A DNA stretch of 36,550 nucleotides from positions 1 through 36,550 of the forward strand of contig JAIBCN010000101.1 in NCBI GenBank assembly GCA_019694155.1, written 5' to 3'. This stretch comes from Vicinamibacteria bacterium (GTDB lineage: Bacteria; Acidobacteriota; Vicinamibacteria; Fen-336; JAGNNV01). The stretch's first letter is position 1, and every line of letters begins with the position of its first letter. Under the pieces are notes generated by a model. It saw only the letters and a list, made by a program, of their open reading frames with translations. It was not told where the DNA came from and searched no databases. The translations under genes and the position numbers were made by a program. Below, piece by piece: positions 16,323-25,736 of the stretch.

Positions 16323-17987
16323 CTACTTCGAGCCTTCGGTGCCGGGCGCGCCGTCGTCCTTGGCCGGGGACGCGGGCGTCGTGCGCACCGTCGGGTACTT
16401 GATTCCGAGCTGCTCGAGGTAGGTCTTGTACTTCGTGGGATCGTAGTAGTAGGGGCGCATCTTCTCGCGGTACTGTTCGAGGATCTCCTTGTTGAGGTGC
16501 ACCGCGGGCTTGTCGTCGGCCTTCAGGAACGAGATGTACTTGCGGTCCTTGGTCTGGACCTCGTCGAAGTACTTCTTCGCGTCGATCACGATCTGCGGCT
16601 TGGCGAAGAGGTCGAGGAGGGTCGCGGCCATGACCTTGGCGCCGGCGGTCGAGCCCTTGTGCGCGATCGGCGTGGCCATGGAGATGGCGTTCCAGAAGCT
16701 GTGTCCGGGAAGGTTCGGGATGTTCGCTGGATAACGCAGGGTGACCGAGGGCATGTTCCATTGGATGTCCCCGATGTCGTCTGAGCCGCCGCCGGTGCGG
16801 GTCTTCTCATCGGCCGGGCCTTCGAGCTCCTTCACCTTGGTCGAGAGCCCCTCTTCCTTCACCGCAAGTTCCTTCTGCACGGCCTTGGCGAGAGTGTTGT
16901 CGTTGTCGTCCCAGGTGGGCATGCCCACGCGCTTGATGTTCGCGTCCATGGCCTCGGCGACCGGTTTGCTCATGTGGTGATCCATGGCCGAGCCAAGGAC
17001 GGTGGAGGTCCAGGTGGTGTCGGTCATCATGGCCGCACCCTGGGCCACGCGATTGCCGATGTCCCAGAGGTTCTTCGTGGCCGCGTAGTCCGTCTCGCGG
17101 AAGTAGTACCAGACGCTCGCCTTGCTGGGCACGACGTTCGGCTGGTCGCCGCCATCGGGAATCACGTAGTGCGAACGCTGCGTGTACTTCAGATGCTCGC
17201 GTCGGAAGTTCCAGCCCACGTCCATCAGCTCGACCGCGTCGAGCGCGCTCTTGCCGCGCCAGGGCGATCCCGCGGCGTGGGCGGCGGCGCCCGTGAAGTC
17301 ATAGCGGACGGAGACGAGGGCGTTGCTCGACTGCGTGCCCCAGGAAACGCCCAGGTCCGAGGAGACGTGGGAGAAGAGGGTGATGTCGACATCCTTGAAC
17401 AGACCATCGCGGACGTAGATCGCCTTGGTGCCCACGAGCTCCTCGGCGACGCCCGGCCAGATCACGATGGTGCCGGGGATCTTCTCGCGCTCCATCACCT
17501 TCTTGACCGCGAGCGCGCCTACGATGTTCACGGCCATGCCCGAGTTGTGGCCTTCGCCGTGACCGGGGGCGCCCACCACGAGCGGGTCGGGATAGGAGAC
17601 GCCGGGCTTCTGAGAGGCCTTGGGAATGCCGTCGATGTCGGTGCCGAGCGAGATCACGGGTTTGCCCGAGCCCCAGCGCGCGAACCACGCGGTGGGAATC
17701 CCGGAGACGCCCTTGGTGACCGTGAAGCCGTTCTTCTCGAGGAGTCCCACGAGGTATTTCGACGTCTCGACCTCCTGGAATCCAAGCTCGCCGAAGCTGA
17801 AGATCTGGTCCACCATCTGCTGGACCATGTCCTTGTTCTTCTCGACCTCGGCGATGACCTCGGTCTTGAGGAGCTCCAGCTTCTTCGCCTCCATGGTGCC
17901 GGGGGGCGGTGGCGGAACCGGCGTGGGCTTGGCCTTGGGCTGGGGAGCAAGCAGAACGGTGAGTGCAAAAGCGGCGGCAAGACTCAT
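16323..17987 (-). CDS. Exported M20-family amidohydrolase (AbgB-like)
   Basis: The 554-residue protein resembles p-aminobenzoyl-glutamate hydrolase subunit B and related M20D amidohydrolases. A short hydrophobic signal (residues 1-14) and a proline-rich linker (20-30) suggest export. The catalytic domain shows G-T-D-I-D-G-I-P (115-122), G-H-G-E-G-H-N (142-148), Glu182-Glu183, a dimerisation domain starting around G-A-A-A-H-A-A-G, and a last metal histidine in L-P-G-H-S. In most M20D relatives the segment near 145 is C-G-H; here the metal-ligand cysteine position is Glu145. The ATG at 17987 follows a strong AGGAGGAG ribosome site (minus strand 18004-17997) at nine bases. The substrate is unknown, probably an acyl or aryl amide. 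Confidence 0.85.
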   Translation of the reverse strand: MSLAAAFALTVLLAPQPKAKPTPVPPPPPGTMEAKKLELLKTEVIAEVEKNKDMVQQMVDQIFSFGELGFQEVETSKYLVGLLEKNGFTVTKGVSGIPTAWFARWGSGKPVISLGTDIDGIPKASQKPGVSYPDPLVVGAPGHGEGHNSGMAVNIVGALAVKKVMEREKIPGTIVIWPGVAEELVGTKAIYVRDGLFKDVDITLFSHVSSDLGVSWGTQSSNALVSVRYDFTGAAAHAAGSPWRGKSALDAVELMDVGWNFRREHLKYTQRSHYVIPDGGDQPNVVPSKASVWYYFRETDYAATKNLWDIGNRVAQGAAMMTDTTWTSTVLGSAMDHHMSKPVAEAMDANIKRVGMPTWDDNDNTLAKAVQKELAVKEEGLSTKVKELEGPADEKTRTGGGSDDIGDIQWNMPSVTLRYPANIPNLPGHSFWNAISMATPIAHKGSTAGAKVMAATLLDLFAKPQIVIDAKKYFDEVQTKDRKYISFLKADDKPAVHLNKEILEQYREKMRPYYYDPTKYKTYLEQLGIKYPTVRTTPASPAKDDGAPGTEGSK

Positions 17988-18158
17988 GCGGGGAATCTCC
18001 TCCTGGAGAGTTGGTTGCAGGAAGCCTACCGCAGGCTCTTCCCCGCCGCGGCCGAGTGCTGAAATGAAAACCTCGGTTGCGGGCGCGAGCGGCAGAGGGC
18101 GGTCCCTTGGTCGCTGGGGTTGCGCCTGGTGTCAAACTGGGATCGGAGGATCCGGCAG

Positions 18159-18680
18159 ATGGAAGAGCGAGACAGTGTCGAACGGCGCTTGCGACAACTG
18201 GAACGCGAGGTAGCAGTCCTTCGCGGTCAGGACGAAGCCCGAGGACCAGGTCTCCGCAAACGAGCGGCGTGGGGAATCGGCGACCTGCCGTTCTACGAGA
18301 TCGCGATCGGACCCGACCCCGCACACGGCGAATGGCGGGGACATGCCAAGGCCGTGATCGCCGTCGGCGACATGGCGACGGGGGTTGTGGCGATTGGGGG
18401 CCTGGCCCGTGGTCTGATCGCCATCGGGGGCCTTGCCGCCGGTGTGGTGACGGTTGGCGGACTGTCCGTGGGGGTGCTGTGCGCTGTCGGAGGCCTGGCC
18501 ATCGGTTCCGCCGCGCTCGGGGGCGGCGCCATCGGCGGGGTCGCCGTCGGTGGAGCGGCGGCGGGGTACTACGCCTGTGGCGCAGCGGCGGCCGGCCGAT
18601 ACGTGGTGGATGTCGAGAGGCGCGATCCTCCCGCGGTCGAATTCTTCGAGCGATACGGTCTCACCATCCCGGGCTCGTGA
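18159..18680 (+). CDS. Small protein with coiled coil and glycine-rich decapeptide repeats
   Basis: The 173-residue protein starts at ATG 18159, set by GGAGGA at 18145-18150; an in-frame TTG at 18120 is less likely. Residues 3-25 form a charged heptad-like helix (V-E-R-R-L-R-Q-L-E-R-E-V). Residues 38-60 are a short soluble segment. Residues 63 to about 150 are tandem ten-residue units with consensus A-x-G-V-[VI]-A-[IV]-G-G-L, eight to nine copies, one of them eleven residues long. A soluble tail with R-R-D-P-P-A-V-E-F-F-E-R follows. The repeat zone is hydrophobic enough to be scored as membrane helices, but the strict ten-residue Gly spacing could also mean a stacked beta structure. I do not recognise a function. 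It stands alone between divergent M20 and a downstream DinB-like gene. Confidence 0.75.
   Translation: MEERDSVERRLRQLEREVAVLRGQDEARGPGLRKRAAWGIGDLPFYEIAIGPDPAHGEWRGHAKAVIAVGDMATGVVAIGGLARGLIAIGGLAAGVVTVGGLSVGVLCAVGGLAIGSAALGGGAIGGVAVGGAAAGYYACGAAAAGRYVVDVERRDPPAVEFFERYGLTIPGS
18345..18608 (+). repeat. Tandem 30-bp (decapeptide) repeat array
   Basis: Within the small protein at 18159-18680, eight to nine 30-base units encode A-x-G-V-[VI]-A-[IV]-G-G-L. The units at 18375-18464 are the most alike at DNA level (shared GGGGGCCTGGCC or GGGGGCCTTGCC blocks). The fifth unit has one extra codon; the last three drift (A-I-G-S-A-A-L-G-G-G, A-I-G-G-V-A-V-G-G-A, A-A-G-Y-Y-A-C-G-A-A). Confidence 0.75.
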
Positions 18681-18765
18681 CCGGTCGATCGTCTGGCGCC
18701 CAGGATAGCGTCCGGGTCCAGTCCGGTCGTCGGGGTCTTCAGGGCTGCCGCTGCCCGGGCCAGAT

Positions 18766-18780
18766 GGGGTTCGAATCCCC
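18766..18780 (+). other. tRNA T-arm-like motif, possible degraded tRNA
   Basis: In the 149-base gap 18681-18829, GGGG-TTCGAAT-CCCC makes a four-pair stem and a perfect TTCGAAT T-loop. A CTTCA (18737-18741), a GGGC/GCCC hairpin (18742-18756) and GCCC (18790-18793) lie where a long-variable-arm tRNA would have anticodon, variable arm and 3' end. I could not build acceptor, D and anticodon stems, and no CCA is encoded. It may be a decayed tRNA or chance. Confidence 0.25.
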
Positions 18781-18793
18781 TGAACGCCCGCCC

Positions 18794-18823
18794 TTGCCGC
18801 CTCCGCTCGCCCGCCGATAGGAT
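18794..18823 (+). promoter_or_regulatory. Candidate leaderless promoter for the 18830 gene
   Basis: TTGCCG at 18794-18799 (four of six -35 consensus bases) is followed after 18 bases by TAGGAT at 18818-18823. Six bases then separate it from the GTG at 18830, placing the expected transcription start at or next to the start codon. Confidence 0.4.
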
Positions 18824-18829
18824 TCAAGA

Positions 18830-19309
18830 GTGCTCGGAATGCTGCGGGACCTGGTGGCTCACCAGGGGTATGCGAACGTCGCGCTTCTTCGGAGTGTGCA
18901 GGGGTCGAAAGACGCCACGGAAGATCCTGAGGTGCGCGAACTGCTGCACCACGTGCTCGTATCGAATCGCTTCTGGGTCTCTTCCATCCTCGGACTCCCA
19001 TTCGACGCCGAGGCGGAGTTGCGGTCCTCCCGCTCGCTGAGCGATCTCGTGGACGGCTTTCGCAGGGCCCAGGCCCTCGAGACCTCGTGGCTCGAGCGGG
19101 CCACCCCGGCCGACCTCGATGCGACGATCGAGGACGCTCGGATTCCCGGTGGGACGCGCACGGTCGCCGAGGCCGTCGTGCAGGTGTGCCTGCATTCGCA
19201 TGGCCACCGCGCGCAGTGCGCGAAGCTCCTGCGCAAGCACGCGGTGACGCCGCCGTCCACCGACTTCATACTGTGGGCGGCTCACCGGAACGAAGCCGAC
19301 TGGCCCTGA
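18830..19309 (+). CDS. DinB-family-like protein
   Basis: The 159-residue protein is a second, divergent DinB-like four-helix bundle. His40/His41 in L-L-H-H-V-L-V-S-N-R-F-W and the C-terminal L-H-S-H-G-H-R-A-Q segment (His122, His124, His126) provide the metal-site histidines in the family's spacing. It shares no long identity with the DinB-like protein at 15763-16293. The start is GTG 18830 or ATG 18839 in the same frame; GTG is preferred because a -10-like TAGGAT ends six bases before it. Function is unknown; relatives act in thiol-dependent detoxification or damage responses. It runs convergently to within three bases of clpA. Confidence 0.8.
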   Translation: MLGMLRDLVAHQGYANVALLRSVQGSKDATEDPEVRELLHHVLVSNRFWVSSILGLPFDAEAELRSSRSLSDLVDGFRRAQALETSWLERATPADLDATIEDARIPGGTRTVAEAVVQVCLHSHGHRAQCAKLLRKHAVTPPSTDFILWAAHRNEADWP

Positions 19310-19312
19310 AGG

Positions 19313-19319
<7 letters not shown>
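19302..19319. terminator. Short hairpin over convergent stop codons
   Basis: GGCCCTGA (19302-19309) pairs with TCAGGCC (19313-19319) with one bulged C and a three-base loop. The stem holds the stop codons of the DinB-like gene and of clpA. There is no T-tract; it may be a weak bidirectional terminator. Confidence 0.35.
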
Positions 19320-21595
<2,276 letters not shown>

Positions 21596-21644
21596 GACGC
21601 CTTTATGTTGCTACAGGCAGGCCTTCAGCCGGAAAGGAGAATGC

Positions 21645-22022
21645 CTACCGGCGTTCTCCGAGCCAGGCCAGGGCCTCGGCCATGGTCTTGAACACGCGCA
21701 CGTCCATGCCGCGGTTCCAGCAGGTGGTCTCCCAGAAGCGCACTTCCCCCGCCGCCGACTGGAGCTGGGGCAGAACGATGGCTTCGCGGAAGGTCCGGGA
21801 GATCCCGGCCTCTTCGAGGAGCTGGCTGATGAAGTACAGATCGACGATGGAATGTCCGCCCTCAAGGGCCGTGCAGTCGGCGAGGAACCGGGATGTTCCC
21901 TTCTCACGTCCGAGAGCCATCGTGCCCTTGACCGCCTCCGCGAGCAGATCCGGTGGGATCACCCCGGCGTAGGTGGTCATCACCGCATCAGCATCCGCTG
22001 AGTACGACGCGCTCCAAGGCAT
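21645..22022 (-). CDS. SpoIIAA/STAS-like small protein
   Basis: The 125-residue protein has alternating strands and helices as in SpoIIAA-like (STAS/SEC14-type) proteins: a start segment leading to Y-A-G-V-I, a central F-L-A-D-C-T-A-L strand-turn, then a strand with R-E-A-I-V-L-P, and a C-terminal V-F-K-T-M-A-E-A-L-A-W-L. No phosphorylatable anti-sigma-antagonist serine motif is obvious. GGGAGG eight bases before the ATG at 22022 supports the start. It sits 49 bases upstream of clpA on the same strand and 67 bases downstream of the LPS operon's last gene. Function is unknown. Confidence 0.6.
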   Translation of the reverse strand: MPWSASYSADADAVMTTYAGVIPPDLLAEAVKGTMALGREKGTSRFLADCTALEGGHSIVDLYFISQLLEEAGISRTFREAIVLPQLQSAAGEVRFWETTCWNRGMDVRVFKTMAEALAWLGERR

Positions 22023-22089
22023 CGAAAGGGCCTCCCGAGGGGACAGGCTACTCCTCCCGGCGCGACCGCGCGAGTCGCGTGGCCGGCCC

Positions 22090-22611
22090 TCATTTCAGGC
22101 GCCAGACCATGAAAGCGCCCAGTAGCACCAGGCCCAGGACACTGCGCCACTCGTGATTCGCGAGGAGCCGTCCCATCTGGAACTTCGATTCGCGCGGCCC
22201 GGCCGGTGTGAGGCGCGGAAAGAAGAGGGGCACCTGGAGCGCCCAGTCGTGGTACGGATCCGGGAACTTCCCCTTCAGGAATTTCGCTTCCTCGCGGATG
22301 ATGAACGGGTAGAAGACCACCAGGTAGGCGAGTCCGGCGGCCACCGAGATGGGATGCCTCGCGGCGATCAGAAGCCCGAGCGCCATGAGAACACTCCCGA
22401 CATAGAGCGGGTTGCGGGTGTGCGCGTAGGGTCCGCCGGTGGCGAGGCGGTGGGTCTTCTCGATGTGCCCCGAGGCCCAGATTCGAAGAAGCTCACCGAG
22501 GACGGCCACGACCCCGCCCGCGAGGAGCGAATCGCGCGTGGGCTCGGCGAAGAACAGGGCGAGCGCTCCCGCGGTGTAGCCCGCCCGCACCCGGACCCGG
22601 GACAGGTTCAA
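22090..22611 (-). CDS. Isoprenylcysteine carboxylmethyltransferase-like membrane protein
   Basis: The product has 173 residues from TTG 22611, which overlaps the heptosyltransferase stop as TTGA; GTG 22590 is an alternative. The diagnostic segment is G-P-Y-A-H-T-R-N-P-L-Y-V-G, the SAM/phospholipid-methyltransferase signature of the ICMT/PEMT superfamily, followed by hydrophobic helices and I-R-E-E-A-K-F-L. Bacteria have no prenylated CaaX proteins of the eukaryotic kind, so the methyl acceptor is open; a lipid or envelope glycan precursor is an inference from its place as last gene of the LPS cluster. A final hydrophobic helix near the C-terminus suggests a membrane location. Confidence 0.78.
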   Translation of the reverse strand: MNLSRVRVRAGYTAGALALFFAEPTRDSLLAGGVVAVLGELLRIWASGHIEKTHRLATGGPYAHTRNPLYVGSVLMALGLLIAARHPISVAAGLAYLVVFYPFIIREEAKFLKGKFPDPYHDWALQVPLFFPRLTPAGPRESKFQMGRLLANHEWRSVLGLVLLGAFMVWRLK

Positions 22612-23627
22612 GCCGCGGTCCGGTCCGCCGAGGAGGCGAGACGGCGCGTGGCCGCCTCCAGCACCGCGCCCGGCAGGATCTTCTTCATGGTGTCCTGATG
22701 GATGTCGCAGCTCCGCTTGTGGCAGGGCGCGCACGAGGGAATGCGGCGAACCACCTCATCCTGAGGAGACCAGGGTCCGTTGCGGGCAGGATCGGTAGGG
22801 CCGAAGACCGCGACGAGGGGAGCGCCCATGGCTCCGGCGATGTGAAGCGGGCCGGTGTCGGCCGCGAGAAAGAGCCGGCAGCCCTTCGCGAGCGCCGCGA
22901 GTTCCAGCACCGACGTCTCGGGTGCGCGCTTCGCGGTGTGGCCGGACGCTTCGATGACATGCCCCGCGAGTTCTTCCTCGCCGGGCCCCCACAGGACCAC
23001 GGGCGCCAGGCGCATTTCGGCGAGACCCTTCGCCACCTCTCCCCAAAGCTCCGGGGGATAGAGCTTGTTCTCCCACCCGCCCCCGGGTGCTATGAGAGCG
23101 AGCGGATTGCCGATCGTGGCGCGATACTCAGCGGCCATGCCGAGCGCGTCCTCGGGGAGGACATAGGGGAAGTCGCGGGAGCCGCGGTCGTCGATGCCGA
23201 GGCCGACCAGCAGGGCGTGGTGCTGGTCGATCACGTGGACATCTTCGGGAGTGCAAGCCACGGTCTCGGTGAGCATCACGCTCGATGAGGCTTCGCGGCG
23301 GTTGTCGGCCATCCAGCCGATCCGGCGGGGCGCGCCGGACAGCCAGGTCCAGAATGCGGACTTCCACAGGCCCTGCGCATCGATGGCCACCTCGGGGTTG
23401 AAATCCCGGAGAGTGCGGGCGAGCCGAAAGCGGTCGTTCCAGTCGTAGGCCGAAGCCTTGGGCAGAACGAAGGTCTGGCCAAGGCCCCTGATGGAAGACA
23501 CGAGCGGCGCGGCGGGTGGCTCCACCGCCCAGGCCACCTCGTGTCCCTGCTCGATGAGCGACGCCACCATGGGAGTCGTGTGAACCACGTCCCCGATCGA
23601 GGAAAGCCGGACAACCAGAATTCTCAA
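22608..23627 (-). CDS. GT9 heptosyltransferase (WaaC/OpsX-like)
   Basis: The 339-residue enzyme is a GT9 glycosyltransferase that likely adds L,D-heptose from ADP-heptose to the LPS inner core at the cytoplasmic side of the inner membrane. It starts at TTG 23627, giving the typical M-R-I-L-V-V-R-L-S-S-I-G-D-V-V-H-T N-terminus. Other GT9 marks are A-P-G-G-G-W-E-N-K-L near 200, D-T-G-P-L-H-I-A-G-A-M-G, and F-G-P-T-D-P-x-R-N-G-P-W. The Cys-rich S-C-A-P-C-H-K-R-S-C tail is common in the family. It may be heptosyltransferase I, with the gene at 25733-26719 as II; the assignment between the two is tentative. A 17-base gap separates it from rfaE2. Confidence 0.9.
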   Translation of the reverse strand: MRILVVRLSSIGDVVHTTPMVASLIEQGHEVAWAVEPPAAPLVSSIRGLGQTFVLPKASAYDWNDRFRLARTLRDFNPEVAIDAQGLWKSAFWTWLSGAPRRIGWMADNRREASSSVMLTETVACTPEDVHVIDQHHALLVGLGIDDRGSRDFPYVLPEDALGMAAEYRATIGNPLALIAPGGGWENKLYPPELWGEVAKGLAEMRLAPVVLWGPGEEELAGHVIEASGHTAKRAPETSVLELAALAKGCRLFLAADTGPLHIAGAMGAPLVAVFGPTDPARNGPWSPQDEVVRRIPSCAPCHKRSCDIHQDTMKKILPGAVLEAATRRLASSADRTAA

Positions 23628-23644
23628 GGCGCTTCGTCCCTAAT

Positions 23645-24139
23645 CTATCGCTTCGCGAGCCGAGCCAGGAGCGCGCTCGTGTTGTGATCCTTCGGGTCTC
23701 CGACAATGGCCACCCGGCCGCCGTAGCCCTTCACCACGTGGCGCTCGGGCACCGAGTCTTCGGTGTAGTCCGTTCCCTTGCAGTGCGCGTCGGGCCGGAG
23801 CGCCAGCAGAAGGTTCTCGACCGTATCCTCGGAGAAGACCACCACCCAGTCGACCGCGTGAAGGGCCGCGACGAGAAGAGCGCGGTCCTGCTCGTTCTGC
23901 AGCGGCCGGCCCTCGCCCTTGAGCCGCCTGACCGAGGCATCGGCATTGACGCCCACGATCAGCAGATCGCCTTCGGCCCGAGCGCCCTGGAGATACCGGA
24001 CGTGGCCCACGTGAAGCAGATCGAAGCATCCGTTCGCGAACGCGATGGTCTTCCCCGCGCGACGCGCCTCCGCGCAGACTTCCTTGAGCGCCTCCAGCGT
24101 GGCGATCTTGGAGGCGGCTCGGCGGAAGGCGGCGCTCAC
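23645..24139 (-). CDS. rfaE2: D-glycero-beta-D-manno-heptose 1-phosphate adenylyltransferase
   Basis: This 164-residue cytidylyltransferase-fold enzyme makes ADP-D-glycero-D-manno-heptose from heptose-1-phosphate and ATP. It has [13 protein letters not shown] with the nucleotide-binding HxGH at His43-His46, and the family segment [14 protein letters not shown]. It corresponds to the C-terminal domain of E. coli HldE, here a separate gene. The start is GTG 24139, overlapping the kinase stop as GTGA, so the two HldE functions are still translationally coupled. Confidence 0.95.
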   Translation of the reverse strand: MSAAFRRAASKIATLEALKEVCAEARRAGKTIAFANGCFDLLHVGHVRYLQGARAEGDLLIVGVNADASVRRLKGEGRPLQNEQDRALLVAALHAVDWVVVFSEDTVENLLLALRPDAHCKGTDYTEDSVPERHVVKGYGGRVAIVGDPKDHNTSALLARLAKR

Positions 24140-25164
24140 GCGAACTCCGCGTGGCGGATCGCGTGGCGCAGCTCGCGCGCGGACACGGTGGCGGTGCCGC
24201 GTTTCATGACCACGAGCCCTCCCGCGATGTTCGCGAGATGAGCGGCCTCCAGGGCCGTAGCACCCGCGGCGAGGGCCAGGGTGAAGGTCGCGATCACGGT
24301 GTCGCCCGCTCCGGTGACGTCCGCCACCTCGTCGCTGCCGAAGACGGGGATGTGCCTCGGCGGCTCGCCCGCCTCGAAGAGCGACATGCCGTCGCTCCCC
24401 CGGGTCACCAGGACCGAAGGCGTCTTGAGGCGCGCCTGCAAGGCGCGGCCCGCCTTCTCCAGCTTCTTCATGTCGTGGCCGATGGCGATGCCGAGCGCCT
24501 CCTCCACCTCGGGCTCGTTCGGCGTCACCGCGGTGACGCCGGAGAGGCCGAGAAGGGCATGCCGCGAGTCCGCGGTGAGCGGCGCCCGGTGCTTCCTCGC
24601 GAAGGCGGTCGCGAGCCTCAGGACCTCCTGACTCACGAGACCCAGGCCGTAGTCGCTCACCAGAACGCCGTCGACCGGTCCCACTCGCCGCAGGGCCTCG
24701 CGGACGTGGCCCTCGCTCCAGCTCTGCGCGGCGGCGGACAGGGGTCTCGTGCGATCCATGCGCACGATCTGCTGCCGCGTCGCATGAAACCCTCCGCCGA
24801 GAATCCGCGTCTTGAGGGGCGTGCCGTAGCTTTTCGCCCGGCCCACGCCGACGGTGTTGATCTTCTTGCGCCGGAGGAGCGCCATCAGCGAACGGCCCGT
24901 TTCATCGTGGCCCACGAAGCCGACGGGGAGGGGCTCGCCGCCGAGCGTCTTGATGTTGTGCACCGCGTTGGCCCCTCCGCCGAGGCGCTGGTCCGAGCCC
25001 TCGTACTGCAGGATCAGGACCGGCGCTTCACGGGAGATCCGCTCCACGCGCCCGTTCAGGAATTCGTCCATCACGAGATCCGCCACCACCGCGATGCGAC
25101 GGCCCTGGAAGGCCGCGACCAGGGCGAGCAGGCGCTCTTTACCGGGGAGACGAGTGGCTTTCAT
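24136..25164 (-). CDS. rfaE1: D-glycero-beta-D-manno-heptose-7-phosphate kinase
   Basis: This 342-residue PfkB/ribokinase-family enzyme phosphorylates heptose-7-phosphate at C1 in ADP-heptose synthesis. Visible features are G-G-G-A-N-A-V-H-N near 62-70, T-P-N-E-P-E-V-E at 214-221, and the catalytic D-V-T-G-A-G-D-T with Asp288. It matches the N-terminal domain of E. coli HldE. The ATG at 25164 overlaps the gmhB stop (TGATG), which fixes the start. Confidence 0.95.
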   Translation of the reverse strand: MKATRLPGKERLLALVAAFQGRRIAVVADLVMDEFLNGRVERISREAPVLILQYEGSDQRLGGGANAVHNIKTLGGEPLPVGFVGHDETGRSLMALLRRKKINTVGVGRAKSYGTPLKTRILGGGFHATRQQIVRMDRTRPLSAAAQSWSEGHVREALRRVGPVDGVLVSDYGLGLVSQEVLRLATAFARKHRAPLTADSRHALLGLSGVTAVTPNEPEVEEALGIAIGHDMKKLEKAGRALQARLKTPSVLVTRGSDGMSLFEAGEPPRHIPVFGSDEVADVTGAGDTVIATFTLALAAGATALEAAHLANIAGGLVVMKRGTATVSARELRHAIRHAEFA

Positions 25165-25736
25165 CAGTGGCTCTCGACGATGCGCGTCGCCGCCTCGAGC
25201 GCGTTCTCCGCGATCAGGTCGGGCTGCCGCTTCCATCCGGACATCCAGTACTCGATCTCACCCATGCCGTATCCCGTCTTCACCAGGCACGCGCGGGCGC
25301 CCACGTTCCAGGCGAGTTCAAGGTCGCCGAGGCGATCCCCGATCACCCAGGACCCTGAGAGGTCGATGTCGAGTTCCTTCGCGGCCCGATGCAGCATGCC
25401 CGGTTTCGGCTTCCGGCAATCGCAATCCTGCCGATAGGGGGGCGCTCCCGCCGTGGGATGGTGCGGGCAGTAATAGATGCCATCGAGCCGCGCTCCCGAG
25501 GACTCCACGCGGTCTTTCAGGATGCCGTTGACGCGGCCGATCAGGGACTCCGGGAAATAGCCGCGGGCGACGCCGGCCTGGTTGGTCACCATCACCGCGA
25601 CGCGGTTCGCGGCGTTCACCGCGCGGATGGCGTCCACCGCGAAGGGGAACGGCTCGAAGCGGCTGACGTGATTGACGTAGCCGATCTCGCGGGAGAGCGT
25701 CCCGTCACGGTCGAAGAAGACGGCGGGCCGGCTCAC
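25164..25736 (-). CDS. gmhB: D-glycero-D-manno-heptose-1,7-bisphosphate 7-phosphatase
   Basis: This 190-residue HAD phosphatase removes the C7 phosphate of heptose bisphosphate, between the kinase and adenylyltransferase steps. F-F-D-R-D-G-T-L carries the nucleophile Asp9 and Asp11, V-T-N-Q-A-G-V-A-R-G is HAD motif II, and C-P-H-H followed by C-D-C-R-K-P-K-P-G-M is the GmhB zinc loop with motif III. W-V-I-G-D-R-L-G-D is motif IV. The start is GTG 25736, overlapping the waaF stop as GTGA; homology begins there and not at earlier in-frame codons. Confidence 0.95.
   Translation of the reverse strand: MSRPAVFFDRDGTLSREIGYVNHVSRFEPFPFAVDAIRAVNAANRVAVMVTNQAGVARGYFPESLIGRVNGILKDRVESSGARLDGIYYCPHHPTAGAPPYRQDCDCRKPKPGMLHRAAKELDIDLSGSWVIGDRLGDLELAWNVGARACLVKTGYGMGEIEYWMSGWKRQPDLIAENALEAATRIVESH

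Noticed and set aside
18695..18790. Full tRNA-Sec gene
   Set aside because: Only the T-arm is convincing. The best acceptor pairing (GGCGCCCA with TGAACGCC) has two mismatches, the anticodon stem does not pair and CCA is absent.
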